DNA of 64,000 nucleotides, taken from assembly GCA_965659845.1 (NCBI GenBank), contig CBFHXS010000002.1:1-64000 (forward strand), in the 5' to 3' direction. The stretch's first letter is position 1. The number at the start of each line of letters is the position of its first letter. A program made the position numbers and the translations under genes. Positions 16,096 to 24,967 of the stretch are shown here, piece after piece. Under the pieces are notes generated by a model. It worked only from the letters and a program-made list of their open reading frames with translations. It made no database searches and had not been told where the DNA came from. The DNA is from Brumimicrobium sp965659845 (GTDB lineage Bacteria > Bacteroidota > Bacteroidia > Flavobacteriales_D > Crocinitomicaceae).

Positions 16096-19000
16096 ATGAG
16101 CTTCAAACTAGTATCCTCGCTTCTCATTTTCCTTGCAATTTTTTCAATTGTAAGGGGGCAACACTTTACTGAAAATGTGGGTCAAATAAAAGATCAGTTT
16201 GGTGACAAATCCAACGTCCTGTACGCGGGACAATGCAGTAGCACCATATATATTCAGTTACATGAGCATTCATTTTCTTATCAACTTCATAAATTAATAG
16301 ATGAGCCAAAGGGAAATTTAAAAAAAGAATCAAAACCTTTTATTTATGAATATGAACGCATTGATATTCAATTTATAAACTGTAATAAAAATGACATAAG
16401 TACACTTCCTTCAGAATCAACACATCGAGAGAAATACCTCTTGTCGGGACAATCCAACGAAGCGCATACCAGCAAATCAATTACCTATCAAAATGTTTAT
16501 CCCAATATTGACGTTGAGTTTCTTTTTAATGAAGAAGGGAAATTCAAATACAACTTCATAATTCATCCTGGTGGGAACATAAATGACATACAGTTAGGAA
16601 TTAAAGGGTCCCAAAAGCCTAATATATCAACTAACAAAATCACTTTCAACAATTCAATTGATCCTTTGAACGAGCACATACCCTTAAGCTGGACTGAATC
16701 TAAGCAAGGCAAGAAGGAAGTTAGTGTATTTTATAAAAAAATAGACAACTCAACATTTGGCTTCGAGCTAGCCAACAACGAAAAATTAGACACCTTAGAG
16801 ACCTTAGTTATTGACCCTATACCTACACGTCTTTTTGGAACCTATACCGGTGGTTCACAGCAAGAACAAGTACAAGACATTGTTTTGGATAAGGAGGGGG
16901 ATTCTTATCAATTAGGATTTACACAAAGTCTTAACAATATAGCTACAACGGGAACCTATCAGGGTACATTTAATGCTTTTTCAGATGTATTCATTATAAA
17001 ACATGATGAAAATGGAAATAAAATTTGGGGAACATATTATGGAGGTAATTTCTATGACAGAGGCTTTGCAATAGACTACAATAATGGTCACGTCTTTATT
17101 GCAGGAAATACCTTCAGTATGAATATGGCTACTTCTGGGGTACATCAAGAAACAGTTGTAGATGCTGACGAAGCTTTTTTAGCGAAGTTTGATACAACTG
17201 GAAATCTTGTATGGAGTACCTACTATGCTGGAGAAATGCATGATTTTTTTGCAGATGTTGTAGTTGACCAGAATAACGATATATACTGTACAGGTCACAC
17301 TAGTAGTCTAAGTAATATTGCTAGCCCAGGTTCACATCAAGACTTTTTTCTAGGGACATCTGCATGTTTTATCGTTAAGTTTGATAATACTGGAAATAGA
17401 ATTTGGGGAACGTATTACGGAACAGCTAATGATGATGGGAGTGGTTTAGGGATTGACAGCAACAATGATTTGTATGTGACTGGTTACACGACTTCTACGA
17501 ATGGTATTATTAATACTTCTAATACAGGCGTTCATCAAACATCTTTGAATGGAGGTGCGGATGCTTTTATCGCAAAATTTTCTCCCTCAGGAACATTAAC
17601 ATGGGGTACCTACTACGGCGGAACTGGTAATGATTTAGCTACCAGTATCGCTGTCGATTCCGAAGACTCCATCTACATAGCTGGAAATACAACCAGTTCT
17701 AACGAGATCTTTTATAATAATGCTTTCCAAGCTACACCATCGAGTATTGATGATAATTTCATTGCTAAATTTGGTCCTAATGGAACAATTTCATGGGGAA
17801 GTTATTTTGGTGGTAATGAAGCTGACTACATTACTAAAATTGATAGTCATCCAGGAGGGGGTATAGTTTTCACTGGGTTTACTCAAAGTCAAACGAATAT
17901 AGCCTCTGCAGGAGCGTATCAAATCAATCACGATGCGAACTATGATGCCTATTTGGGATATTTCGATGAAAATGGACAGAGAGAGTGGTCTTCATATTAC
18001 GGCGGAGCTGATGCTGATGAAGGTAGAGCTATTGCTCTGCGCGAAGACAACCTTCATTTATACGTTAGTGGTATTACTGCAAGTCTGAATAATATGACTT
18101 CTAATGGGGCTGAGCAAACCATATATGGTGGTGGATCTTTTGACGTATTTTTAGCTAAGTTTTGCCCCCCAATTTTACCCAAGATTAAATTTGATGGAGA
18201 CAGTGAAGTTTGTGGAGGAGACTCGGCTCTTTTTGTACTAACAAATCCAGTTTCTTTTACGAATTGGCAATGGAGCAACGGCTCAGCTAATGACACACTA
18301 CTCTTCACAAATGATAATCAAGGTAACTTTGATATTTCAATTACTTTGACTGACACCAATAATTGTCCAAGCTTTTCCGATACTATAACTATTAATGTTT
18401 ACCCTGACAACAGTCTTACTGTTACAGGTGTAGAAGCTAACTATTGTGCTGGATCAGATTCAATACAGTTAGGAACTGGACTTACATATGATAGTTACAA
18501 TTGGTCCACTGGAGGAACAAACGATACATTAATGGTCTCAGATCCTACAGCGGGAACATATACCATAACCCTGATGGTGACCGATAATAATGGATGTACT
18601 TTCTCTGATACACTCGAAGTATTAGTCAATGATCCGCCTGATGCGAGTGTTCAGGTAAATGGCTCTGCAAACTTCTGCCTCGGAGAGACTGTTGATATTA
18701 CGCTAGACCAAAACTATGATTCATATGCATGGCACAATGGGTCAACATCTTCTCAAATTACTTTGAATAGTGAAGAGTGGGTTTGGGCAATAGTAGAGAA
18801 TAGCTTTGGATGTGTCGATACAACTGACTCAATTTATGTAGATTCTGACTTTTTAGAACCCGTTCTCAACATTTCACCATCTAGTCCATACTGTATTGGC
18901 GACACAATTATTTTGGGAACAATCTTCAATTATGATCAGTACGATTGGTCAACAGGTAGCGTATTAAGTAATGACACGCTTATAACAAATGAACTGACAC

Positions 19001-19593
19001 CTGGAATTTATGAATTCTATGTAGAGGTAACCAATTCATGTGGCTCCTCAGCAATGAGTGATACTTTAGAAATAACCCTTTATGAAAAGATCTTCCCAAA
19101 CACTTCAATCGTGGCTATGGACGACCCTCTATGTGTAGGAAGTACATATGAGATAATCGTAAACAACACTATTTACGACCAGTATTTTTGGGATGATGTT
19201 TCTGGCTTAGAATCATACGAAGGTATTGCCAACACACCTGGTTCAATAGAGCATGCCTTAGAAGTTGTTGACACCAATGGTTGTGTCTCAACAGAAACTA
19301 TTACATTGTTCATTGACTCATGCTATCTGAACATATCCAACTGCAGTGGTCAAGATATTGCAGTTTACCCTAACCCTGCTAGTCAAACGTTGATTATAGC
19401 ATCGAATAATATAGATTTGAATCAAATTGAAATTTATTCAATGGAGGGTAGAAAGGTTGATCCTAAGCAATATAAACTTGAGCAAGGACAGAAAGTATTT
19501 GTCGATATAAGCGCGCTCTCTAACGGACAATATATTTTACGTATCACGAGTGAAAAAAATATGAATTCTTTCTCTTTTACCGTAAAACATTAG
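16096..19593 (+). CDS. Large secreted SBBP-repeat beta-propeller protein with T9SS type A domain
   Basis: 1165 residues. Signal peptide (to RGQ, about 22), then a DUF7948-type N-terminal domain (opening HFTENVGQIKDQFG, about 23-240). About seven to eight SBBP repeats follow (about 245-690), each with WGTYYGG, DSxxxIYIAG and AFLAKFD-like blocks, forming a predicted propeller. PKD/Ig-like segments (about 700-1080) lead to a type A sorting domain (about 1090-1165, VYPNPASQTLII ... NGQYILRI). Members are secreted and common in marine Bacteroidota, without proven function. It is divergent from the PKD adhesin gene across 114 bp that is rich in A/T runs. Confidence 0.87.
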   Translation: MSFKLVSSLLIFLAIFSIVRGQHFTENVGQIKDQFGDKSNVLYAGQCSSTIYIQLHEHSFSYQLHKLIDEPKGNLKKESKPFIYEYERIDIQFINCNKNDISTLPSESTHREKYLLSGQSNEAHTSKSITYQNVYPNIDVEFLFNEEGKFKYNFIIHPGGNINDIQLGIKGSQKPNISTNKITFNNSIDPLNEHIPLSWTESKQGKKEVSVFYKKIDNSTFGFELANNEKLDTLETLVIDPIPTRLFGTYTGGSQQEQVQDIVLDKEGDSYQLGFTQSLNNIATTGTYQGTFNAFSDVFIIKHDENGNKIWGTYYGGNFYDRGFAIDYNNGHVFIAGNTFSMNMATSGVHQETVVDADEAFLAKFDTTGNLVWSTYYAGEMHDFFADVVVDQNNDIYCTGHTSSLSNIASPGSHQDFFLGTSACFIVKFDNTGNRIWGTYYGTANDDGSGLGIDSNNDLYVTGYTTSTNGIINTSNTGVHQTSLNGGADAFIAKFSPSGTLTWGTYYGGTGNDLATSIAVDSEDSIYIAGNTTSSNEIFYNNAFQATPSSIDDNFIAKFGPNGTISWGSYFGGNEADYITKIDSHPGGGIVFTGFTQSQTNIASAGAYQINHDANYDAYLGYFDENGQREWSSYYGGADADEGRAIALREDNLHLYVSGITASLNNMTSNGAEQTIYGGGSFDVFLAKFCPPILPKIKFDGDSEVCGGDSALFVLTNPVSFTNWQWSNGSANDTLLFTNDNQGNFDISITLTDTNNCPSFSDTITINVYPDNSLTVTGVEANYCAGSDSIQLGTGLTYDSYNWSTGGTNDTLMVSDPTAGTYTITLMVTDNNGCTFSDTLEVLVNDPPDASVQVNGSANFCLGETVDITLDQNYDSYAWHNGSTSSQITLNSEEWVWAIVENSFGCVDTTDSIYVDSDFLEPVLNISPSSPYCIGDTIILGTIFNYDQYDWSTGSVLSNDTLITNELTPGIYEFYVEVTNSCGSSAMSDTLEITLYEKIFPNTSIVAMDDPLCVGSTYEIIVNNTIYDQYFWDDVSGLESYEGIANTPGSIEHALEVVDTNGCVSTETITLFIDSCYLNISNCSGQDIAVYPNPASQTLIIASNNIDLNQIEIYSMEGRKVDPKQYKLEQGQKVFVDISALSNGQYILRITSEKNMNSFSFTVKH

Positions 19594-19762
19594 ATGAACT
19601 TAGCCTTAGTTCTAATGGGATGAGATCGAATTGCAATTAACCCTCTCCATCAAAAAGTATCATTACTTCCATTCACAAATTCAAACCGACATTTCAGCAA
19701 TTGAACCCAGATTATAATGCTATCTTCCTCTACTTTAGTATTGTAATAAAAAACAAATAGCT

Positions 19763-19927
19763 ATGAAAAATCTAAAGAAGTTTGAAGCAAAAGCAGTCAA
19801 GAATGCTGAGGCTGTAAAAGGGGGAAATGGTTTTGTTAATGACGCCACAATCTGTGGTGGGGGCTCATCGTCTCAAACTGAAGACAATGGTCATTACTTT
19901 GCTGGTTCGGTTTATGTTACAGACTAA
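19763..19927 (+). CDS. 54-residue double-glycine leader peptide, candidate RiPP/bacteriocin precursor
   Basis: A short gene, below the size most gene finders accept, reads MKNLKKFEAKAVKNAEAVKGG then a 33-residue core (NGFVNDATICGGGSSS and so on, ending YVTD). The basic, amphipathic leader ending in Gly20-Gly21 is typical of Bacteroidota peptides exported by peptidase-containing (C39) ABC transporters. The core is Gly/Ser rich, has a single Cys31 and no long hydrophobic run. It stands alone in a 526-bp gap between a T9SS protein and leuS, with a strong intrinsic terminator 40 nt after its stop, which supports real expression. No modifying enzyme or transporter is adjacent; the nearest radical SAM gene is 34 kb away. 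Product activity is unknown. Confidence 0.65.
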   Translation: MKNLKKFEAKAVKNAEAVKGGNGFVNDATICGGGSSSQTEDNGHYFAGSVYVTD

Positions 19928-19967
19928 TCGATAGAAATGTTATAAGATTTAAAAAAAAATTAATTCG

Positions 19968-20004
19968 CGCATTATTCTACTTTTTAGGGTAATGCGTTTT
20001 TTTT
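19968..20004 (+). terminator. Intrinsic terminator of the peptide gene
   Basis: CGCATTATTC pairs with GGGTAATGCG (10 bp, two G-U pairs, 9-nt loop), followed by eight T. It closes the solitary 54-codon gene. Confidence 0.85.
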
Positions 20005-20088
20005 ATTGAGCTAACTCTTGACCCTACCTCTATTCAGATTTAGTATTTAAACTGATCGATCACCTTCTTATACCTATCTTAAATTATT

Positions 20089-20120
20089 TATCTTTGCTCT
20101 CCAATTCAAACCAAGAGCAA
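20089..20120 (+). promoter_or_regulatory. leuS promoter with overlapping inverted repeat
   Basis: TATCTTTG (20089-20096) is an exact TAnnTTTG -7 element 24 nt before the leuS ATG. TTGCTCT (20094-20100) and AGAGCAA (20114-20120) are a 7-bp inverted repeat that overlaps both the -7 element and the first base of the start codon. The promoter is likely; a regulatory role for the repeat is speculative. Confidence 0.45.
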
Positions 20121-22969
20121 TGCAATACGATTTCAACGCCATCGAGGAAAAGTGGAGAAAACACTGGCAAGAAAACAAGACCTATAAAACGGTAGAAAAG
20201 GAAAATCAACCAAAATACTACGGTTTAACAATGTTCCCTTACCCTTCTGGAGCAGGTCTTCATGTCGGACATCCGCTTGGTTATATTGCCTCTGATATCT
20301 ATGCTCGATACAAGCGATTGAAAGGATTCAACGTATTACATCCGATGGGATATGACTCTTTTGGTTTGCCTGCTGAGCAATATGCGATTACAACAGGAAC
20401 GCACCCAGCGATTACAACAGAGCAAAATGTAACACGCTACCGTGAACAACTCGATAAAATTGGTTTTTCTTTTGATTGGGATCGTGAAGTACGTACTTCA
20501 AACCCCGAATACTATAAATGGACGCAATGGATCTTTAAGCAGTTATTTGATTCTTACTATTGCAACAATGCTGATAAAGCTCAACCGATCTCAGAGTTGA
20601 AAGCAATCTTCGAAAAGGAAGGAAATACAACGGTAAATGCTGTGCACGACTGTGAAGAAGAGTTTTCATCTGAAGAATGGAAGTCGTTTGATGCCAAAAA
20701 GCAGAACGATATCTTGATGGATTACCGCCTCACATATCTTGCCGATTCATGGGTGAACTGGTGTCCAGCACTTGGAACTGTACTTGCCAATGATGAAGTA
20801 GTTAACGGTGTATCTGAACGCGGCGGTCATCCCGTAGAACAAAAATTGATGCGTCAATGGTCGATGCGAATTACGGCTTATGCTGAGCGATTGCTCCAAG
20901 GTCTCGAAGATCTTGACTGGTCGGATGCAATTAAAGATATTCAACGCAACTGGATCGGAAAATCAATTGGTGCGAGTTTACACTTTCCCCTTTGGAGGGG
21001 GAGCGAGGGGGAGAATATTTACCCTGACGTTCCGAACGACACTAAAATAGAGGTCTTTACTACACGACCGGATACTATATTTGGTGTGTCTTTTATGGTA
21101 CTTGCACCAGAACACGACTTAGTTGATCAAATCACTACTGACGAATACAAAGCTGAAGTTGAAGAATACAAGAAAACCGCTGGAATGAAGTCTGAGCGTG
21201 ACCGCATGTCGGACGTGAAGAATGTTTCAGGACAGTTCACTGGAGCTTATGTGATTCATCCATTGACAGGAGAGAAAATCCAGATCTGGATTGGAGATTA
21301 TGTATTGGCTTCATACGGAACTGGAGCTGTAATGGCTGTTCCATGTGGCGATCAACGCGACTGGGATTTCGCAACAAAATTTCAGATTCCAATCAAGAAC
21401 GTATTTGAAAATGTTGATATCACAGAAGGAGCCTATGCCGAAAAAACAGGTATAATTACCAATTCTGAATTCCTTAATGGAATGAAAGTGAAGAAAGCGA
21501 TCAAACTGGCTATTCATGAATTACAAGAACGTGGAATTGGACAAAAACAAACGAATTACCGTTTGAGGGATGCGGTATTCTCTCGTCAACGGTATTGGGG
21601 TGAACCGTTTCCAGTTTATTATGACAACGGCGTAGCGAAAACGATCGATGATCAGTATTTACCGGTTGAATTACCTGAAGTGGATAAGTACCTGCCTACA
21701 GAAGATGGTCAGCCACCACTTGGTAATGCGACACATTGGTACTGGGATGAACAAAATAACTGTTTGACGAGCAAAGATAATGCTGAACAACCGCACGTTC
21801 ACCCAATGGAATTGAACACCATGCCCGGATGGGCAGGAAGTTCATGGTATTTCTTGCGCTACATGGATCCGAATAACAAGGATGCATTTGTGAGTAAGGA
21901 AAAAGTAGAGTATTGGAAAAACGTTGATCTTTATATCGGAGGTGCTGAACATGCAACAGGTCATTTATTGTATGCTCGCTTTTGGACAATGTTCTTAAAA
22001 GACAGAGGATACATCAACTTTGATGAGCCGTTCCAAAAGATGATCAACCAAGGGATGATCTTGGGGAGAAGTAGTTTTGTTTACAGAGATAAAGATTCTG
22101 GTAAGTTCATTTCCGCTGGAAAACGAAAAGAATATGAAACATCTCGTCTTCATGTTGACATCAATCTTGTCGATGGCGACACTCTTGACATAGAAGCCTT
22201 CAGAAATTCTAGAGAAGAATACAAAAACGTTGAATTCATTCTAGAAGATGACGGAACGTACGTTTGTGGAAATGAGATTGAAAAAATGTCTAAGTCCAAG
22301 TTTAACGTTCAAACTCCGGACGACCTCGTTGAAAAATACGGAGCAGATACGTTGCGTATGTATGAGATGTTCTTAGGTCCACTGGAGCAAGCAAAACCTT
22401 GGGATACGAAAGGAATCAACGGTGTACACAACTTCTTGCGTAAGCTATGGCGTTTGTTCCACGACAATGATGGAAACGTGAATCTTTCTGAAGGAGAAGC
22501 CGATCCAAAAGCATTGAAAGCATTGCACAAAACGATCAAGAAGATGGATGAAGATATGGAGCGCTATGTATTCAACACAGCTGTTTCTGCGTTTATGATC
22601 TGCGTGAATGAATTGACAGATTTGAAGTGCAACAACAAAGCGATATTGGAAGATCTTACGGTATTATTAGTGCCTTACGCACCGCATATTGCTGAAGAGC
22701 TTTGGGAGATTTTAGGTCACGAAGCTGGAACGGTCAGCGATGCGCATTTCCCTCAATACAATGAGGACTTTTTAGTGGAAAACACTTTTGCCTACCCAGT
22801 AAGTTTCAACGGAAAAATGCGTTTCAAAGCAGAACTCCCAACCAACATGTCGAAAGAAGATGTGGAGAAAGAGGTACTCGCGATGGAAAAAGCTCAGAAA
22901 TATTTAGAAGGCAAATCGCCAAAGAAAGTGATTGTTGTTCCTGGGAGGATTGTGAATATCGTCGTTTAA
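20120..22969 (+). CDS. leuS: Leucyl-tRNA synthetase
   Basis: 949 residues, slightly longer than typical bacterial LeuRS. Class I signatures: HIGH-type PYPSGAGLHVGHPLGY (about 38-53) and KMSKSKFN (about 722). The CP1 editing domain carries FTTRPDTIFG and the GTGAVMAVPCGDQRD block, and the C-terminal anticodon domain is complete (TVSDAHFPQYNED). It charges tRNA-Leu and clears mischarged residues. Residues 289-298 (FPLWRGSEGE) come from a GC-rich palindromic DNA segment that looks inserted in frame at the edge of CP1. A further unusual stretch near 650-720 (GKFISAGKRKEYETSRLHVD and on) matches the insert known from Bacteroidota LeuRS. It is monocistronic. Confidence 0.97.
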   Translation: MQYDFNAIEEKWRKHWQENKTYKTVEKENQPKYYGLTMFPYPSGAGLHVGHPLGYIASDIYARYKRLKGFNVLHPMGYDSFGLPAEQYAITTGTHPAITTEQNVTRYREQLDKIGFSFDWDREVRTSNPEYYKWTQWIFKQLFDSYYCNNADKAQPISELKAIFEKEGNTTVNAVHDCEEEFSSEEWKSFDAKKQNDILMDYRLTYLADSWVNWCPALGTVLANDEVVNGVSERGGHPVEQKLMRQWSMRITAYAERLLQGLEDLDWSDAIKDIQRNWIGKSIGASLHFPLWRGSEGENIYPDVPNDTKIEVFTTRPDTIFGVSFMVLAPEHDLVDQITTDEYKAEVEEYKKTAGMKSERDRMSDVKNVSGQFTGAYVIHPLTGEKIQIWIGDYVLASYGTGAVMAVPCGDQRDWDFATKFQIPIKNVFENVDITEGAYAEKTGIITNSEFLNGMKVKKAIKLAIHELQERGIGQKQTNYRLRDAVFSRQRYWGEPFPVYYDNGVAKTIDDQYLPVELPEVDKYLPTEDGQPPLGNATHWYWDEQNNCLTSKDNAEQPHVHPMELNTMPGWAGSSWYFLRYMDPNNKDAFVSKEKVEYWKNVDLYIGGAEHATGHLLYARFWTMFLKDRGYINFDEPFQKMINQGMILGRSSFVYRDKDSGKFISAGKRKEYETSRLHVDINLVDGDTLDIEAFRNSREEYKNVEFILEDDGTYVCGNEIEKMSKSKFNVQTPDDLVEKYGADTLRMYEMFLGPLEQAKPWDTKGINGVHNFLRKLWRLFHDNDGNVNLSEGEADPKALKALHKTIKKMDEDMERYVFNTAVSAFMICVNELTDLKCNNKAILEDLTVLLVPYAPHIAEELWEILGHEAGTVSDAHFPQYNEDFLVENTFAYPVSFNGKMRFKAELPTNMSKEDVEKEVLAMEKAQKYLEGKSPKKVIVVPGRIVNIVV
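20984..21013 (+). repeat. GC-rich palindromic element inserted in frame in leuS
   Basis: Thirty bases, starting TTTCCCCTTTGGAGGGG and continuing with an AGCGAGGGGGAG tail, are far richer in G/C than the surroundings. CCCCT and AGGGG can pair around a TTGG loop. Such CCCCTTTGGAGGGG-type units are, from memory, widespread short repeats in Bacteroidota genomes, usually intergenic. Here it encodes about ten extra residues in LeuRS without breaking the frame. Confidence 0.55.
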
Positions 22970-23163
22970 CGACAATCCTATCGGCTGGTGATGAATCCCC
23001 AGCCAATAAGACTTCTTTTATGTGAATTCAAAATAAAATTAATAGGTATACCCTTTGAATTTTATCCTGTCTGACCAATGTACAAAGCAGTTTCGAAACT
23101 TAGGACTCCACCCTCTTTCATTTTCATTACCTTCGTGATTACAACTTAAATCAAACCGAAGTC

Positions 23164-23766
23164 ATGAAAAATGTTTTTTTTCTTGTTTTAATCTGCCTTA
23201 TTTCCAGTTGTATTACAGTTTCAATCAATACTAATGATTACGAATTCCTGAGTTATTCGGAAAAAGAATACCTCCGACCGTTTGAACACGCAAAACTCTA
23301 CAGTGCCGGCGATAATAAAAACTGCTTTAAACTTTTCGAAGTCAATACAGAGAACGTGAAATCTATAATTGAAGAACAAGAGATTACCTGGCTGCATATT
23401 TGGGTGCCGTATTGTCCAAATGAATCATGTACAAGCATTTCACAATACGAATCTTTCGAAAAACAGTATAAATCTAATGGGCTCAATCTAGCATTCATAT
23501 CTGCAACTTATGACATGGATAATATAATTAAAATCGTTCAACAATCGAACTTCACGAAACCTGTTTATGTTCTAAAAAGTTCATATTTCGGAGTTAAAAA
23601 CAAAAAGATCCGAACTAAATTTCATTCTGAATTAGACCCCACATTTAATGAAGAGGAAGATCTTGTGTTTCATTCGGATTATTTATTCGTAAAAGACAGT
23701 TTAGTTTATGCTGGGCCGGAAATGAATGATTCCATCATTCGCGAGTATATCTCCATAACAGAATAG
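23164..23766 (+). CDS. Thioredoxin-fold lipoprotein, function unknown
   Basis: 200 residues with a lipoprotein signal (lipobox LISSC at about 16). The centre reads WLHIWVPYCPNESC, positioned like the active-site strand-loop of thioredoxin-like proteins (WATWCGPC), but the motif is C-x4-C, so redox chemistry may differ or be lost. It is followed by FISATYD and a strand-helix pattern fitting the same fold. A second thioredoxin-fold gene follows 77 nt later, so the two may belong to the same envelope process. A -7-like TACCTTCG occurs at 23128-23135. The 194-bp gap before it holds only a weak 6-bp hairpin after leuS. Confidence 0.65.
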   Translation: MKNVFFLVLICLISSCITVSINTNDYEFLSYSEKEYLRPFEHAKLYSAGDNKNCFKLFEVNTENVKSIIEEQEITWLHIWVPYCPNESCTSISQYESFEKQYKSNGLNLAFISATYDMDNIIKIVQQSNFTKPVYVLKSSYFGVKNKKIRTKFHSELDPTFNEEEDLVFHSDYLFVKDSLVYAGPEMNDSIIREYISITE

Positions 23767-23793
23767 CATCCCAACAATTGACGATAATGCGTT

Positions 23794-23824
23794 GTTGACG
23801 ATGACACTGTCAATATGTATTTTA
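23794..23824 (+). promoter_or_regulatory. Promoter of the TlpA-like gene
   Basis: TTG (23794-23796), a 20-nt spacer and TATTTTAG (23817-23824) are close to the Bacteroidota promoter consensus, 20 nt before the ATG at 23844. Confidence 0.4.
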
Positions 23825-23843
23825 GCGCAATCAATAATATGAT

Positions 23844-24881
23844 ATGAAACAAATCGGTCTAACTTTATTATTCGCTCTGCTACTTACTTTAACCTACGGT
23901 CAAGAAAAAGCATTACTAACCGGAAAAATCATTGATCCGAATGGTAAAAATGTCTATCTACAAGGAGTCAAAACTGGAGAGAATGGTAAGCCCAAGCAGA
24001 TCTATTATGATTCTGCAGCGATAGACGTTAATAATTCATTCATTCTTGAAGCCGACCTTGATTCAACCGTGCAAGTTAGCTTTTACGACGGTAAAGAATC
24101 TGCGCCCCTTCTTCTTTCTCCTGGCGATTCTGTGCACCTAACGCTCAACACTGCAATGTTTGACGAAACACTAATGTATTATGGAAAAGGAGCAGAAAAA
24201 AACAATACCATAGCAGCTCTAGCTCTTATCAATGAAGGCTACTCAAAAACAGTTAATGACCTCATCAAAGTTGATCGTACTGATTCGACGCTTATTTTCC
24301 AGAAGAACGATGAATTGGATCAAAACTATATTAAGCTCGTAAAGAGTTTTCAAAAAGAAGTACCTGATTTTGCCGCACATGGTTCTGTGTTGATTGAGCG
24401 CAAAGAAATGGGTTCTGAAATGCTTAAAAAATATATCCGTGGGAAAATTGAATTCCGGAAGAAGATGGAGCCTTTACTGGGAAAAGAAGCTATTGATTTC
24501 ACTGGGATAGATTTAGCCGGAAATAAAACATCCTTATCTGATTACAAAGGAAAAATTACAGTTATCGATTTTTGGGCAACTTGGTGTGGACCTTGTAAAG
24601 CAGAATTTCCAGCATACAAAGTGCTTGAGGAGAAATATGGAGATGAAATCAATTTTGTGAGCGTTGGTGTATATTGCGAAGAAGAGGCTTGGAAAGAAAT
24701 GGCAACCAAAGAAGGCTTTTCCCACAACATTTTTCTATCAAAAAAGGATGCTAAGCACATCAAAGACTACGAAGTTAGAACCATTCCTAGGTATCTTGTT
24801 CTAAACGAAAACTTCGAATTGATTGATGCAGATGCTCCTCGACCTTCCTCTGGTAAATTAGAGCAGTACTGGATAAAATAA
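23844..24881 (+). CDS. TlpA-like thiol-disulfide oxidoreductase with DUF4369 N-domain
   Basis: 345 residues: signal peptide (to YGQ, about 20), a DUF4369-type beta domain (about 22-115), a helical linker, and a thioredoxin-like domain (about 210-345). The redox centre is FWATWCGPCKAEFP (CGPC, about 246-249) and the cis-proline lies in VRTIPRYLVLN. Proteins of this layout work in the periplasm of Bacteroidota, often with cytochrome maturation or disulfide reduction; the substrate is unknown. The gene has its own likely promoter and is followed by rhlE after 86 nt. Confidence 0.88.
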   Translation: MKQIGLTLLFALLLTLTYGQEKALLTGKIIDPNGKNVYLQGVKTGENGKPKQIYYDSAAIDVNNSFILEADLDSTVQVSFYDGKESAPLLLSPGDSVHLTLNTAMFDETLMYYGKGAEKNNTIAALALINEGYSKTVNDLIKVDRTDSTLIFQKNDELDQNYIKLVKSFQKEVPDFAAHGSVLIERKEMGSEMLKKYIRGKIEFRKKMEPLLGKEAIDFTGIDLAGNKTSLSDYKGKITVIDFWATWCGPCKAEFPAYKVLEEKYGDEINFVSVGVYCEEEAWKEMATKEGFSHNIFLSKKDAKHIKDYEVRTIPRYLVLNENFELIDADAPRPSSGKLEQYWIK

Positions 24882-24901
24882 GGTAAACCAATTAATTCCT
24901 G

Positions 24902-24942
24902 TACCTTTGCATTGCATTGTGTTGGCAAACGGCGAACACAAT
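24902..24942 (+). promoter_or_regulatory. rhlE promoter and 5'-leader hairpin
   Basis: TACCTTTG (24902-24909) is an exact TAnnTTTG -7 element. Just downstream, ATTGTGTT (24916-24923) and AACACAAT (24935-24942) form a perfect 8-bp stem with an 11-nt loop, starting about where the transcript should start. A leader of roughly 50 nt then reaches the ATG at 24968. A 5'-terminal hairpin could stabilise the mRNA or be an operator. Confidence 0.5.
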
Positions 24943-24967
24943 TCGATAATTAAGTACACATTTATTT

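Noticed and set aside
16850..18170. Repeated WGTYYGG coding blocks suggesting a DNA repeat array
   Set aside because: They are protein-level SBBP repeats, diverged at the DNA level, without regular CRISPR-like spacing.
22983..23004. GGCTGG/CCAGCC hairpin after leuS
   Set aside because: Only 6 bp with a 10-nt loop and no T-run; too weak to call a terminator.
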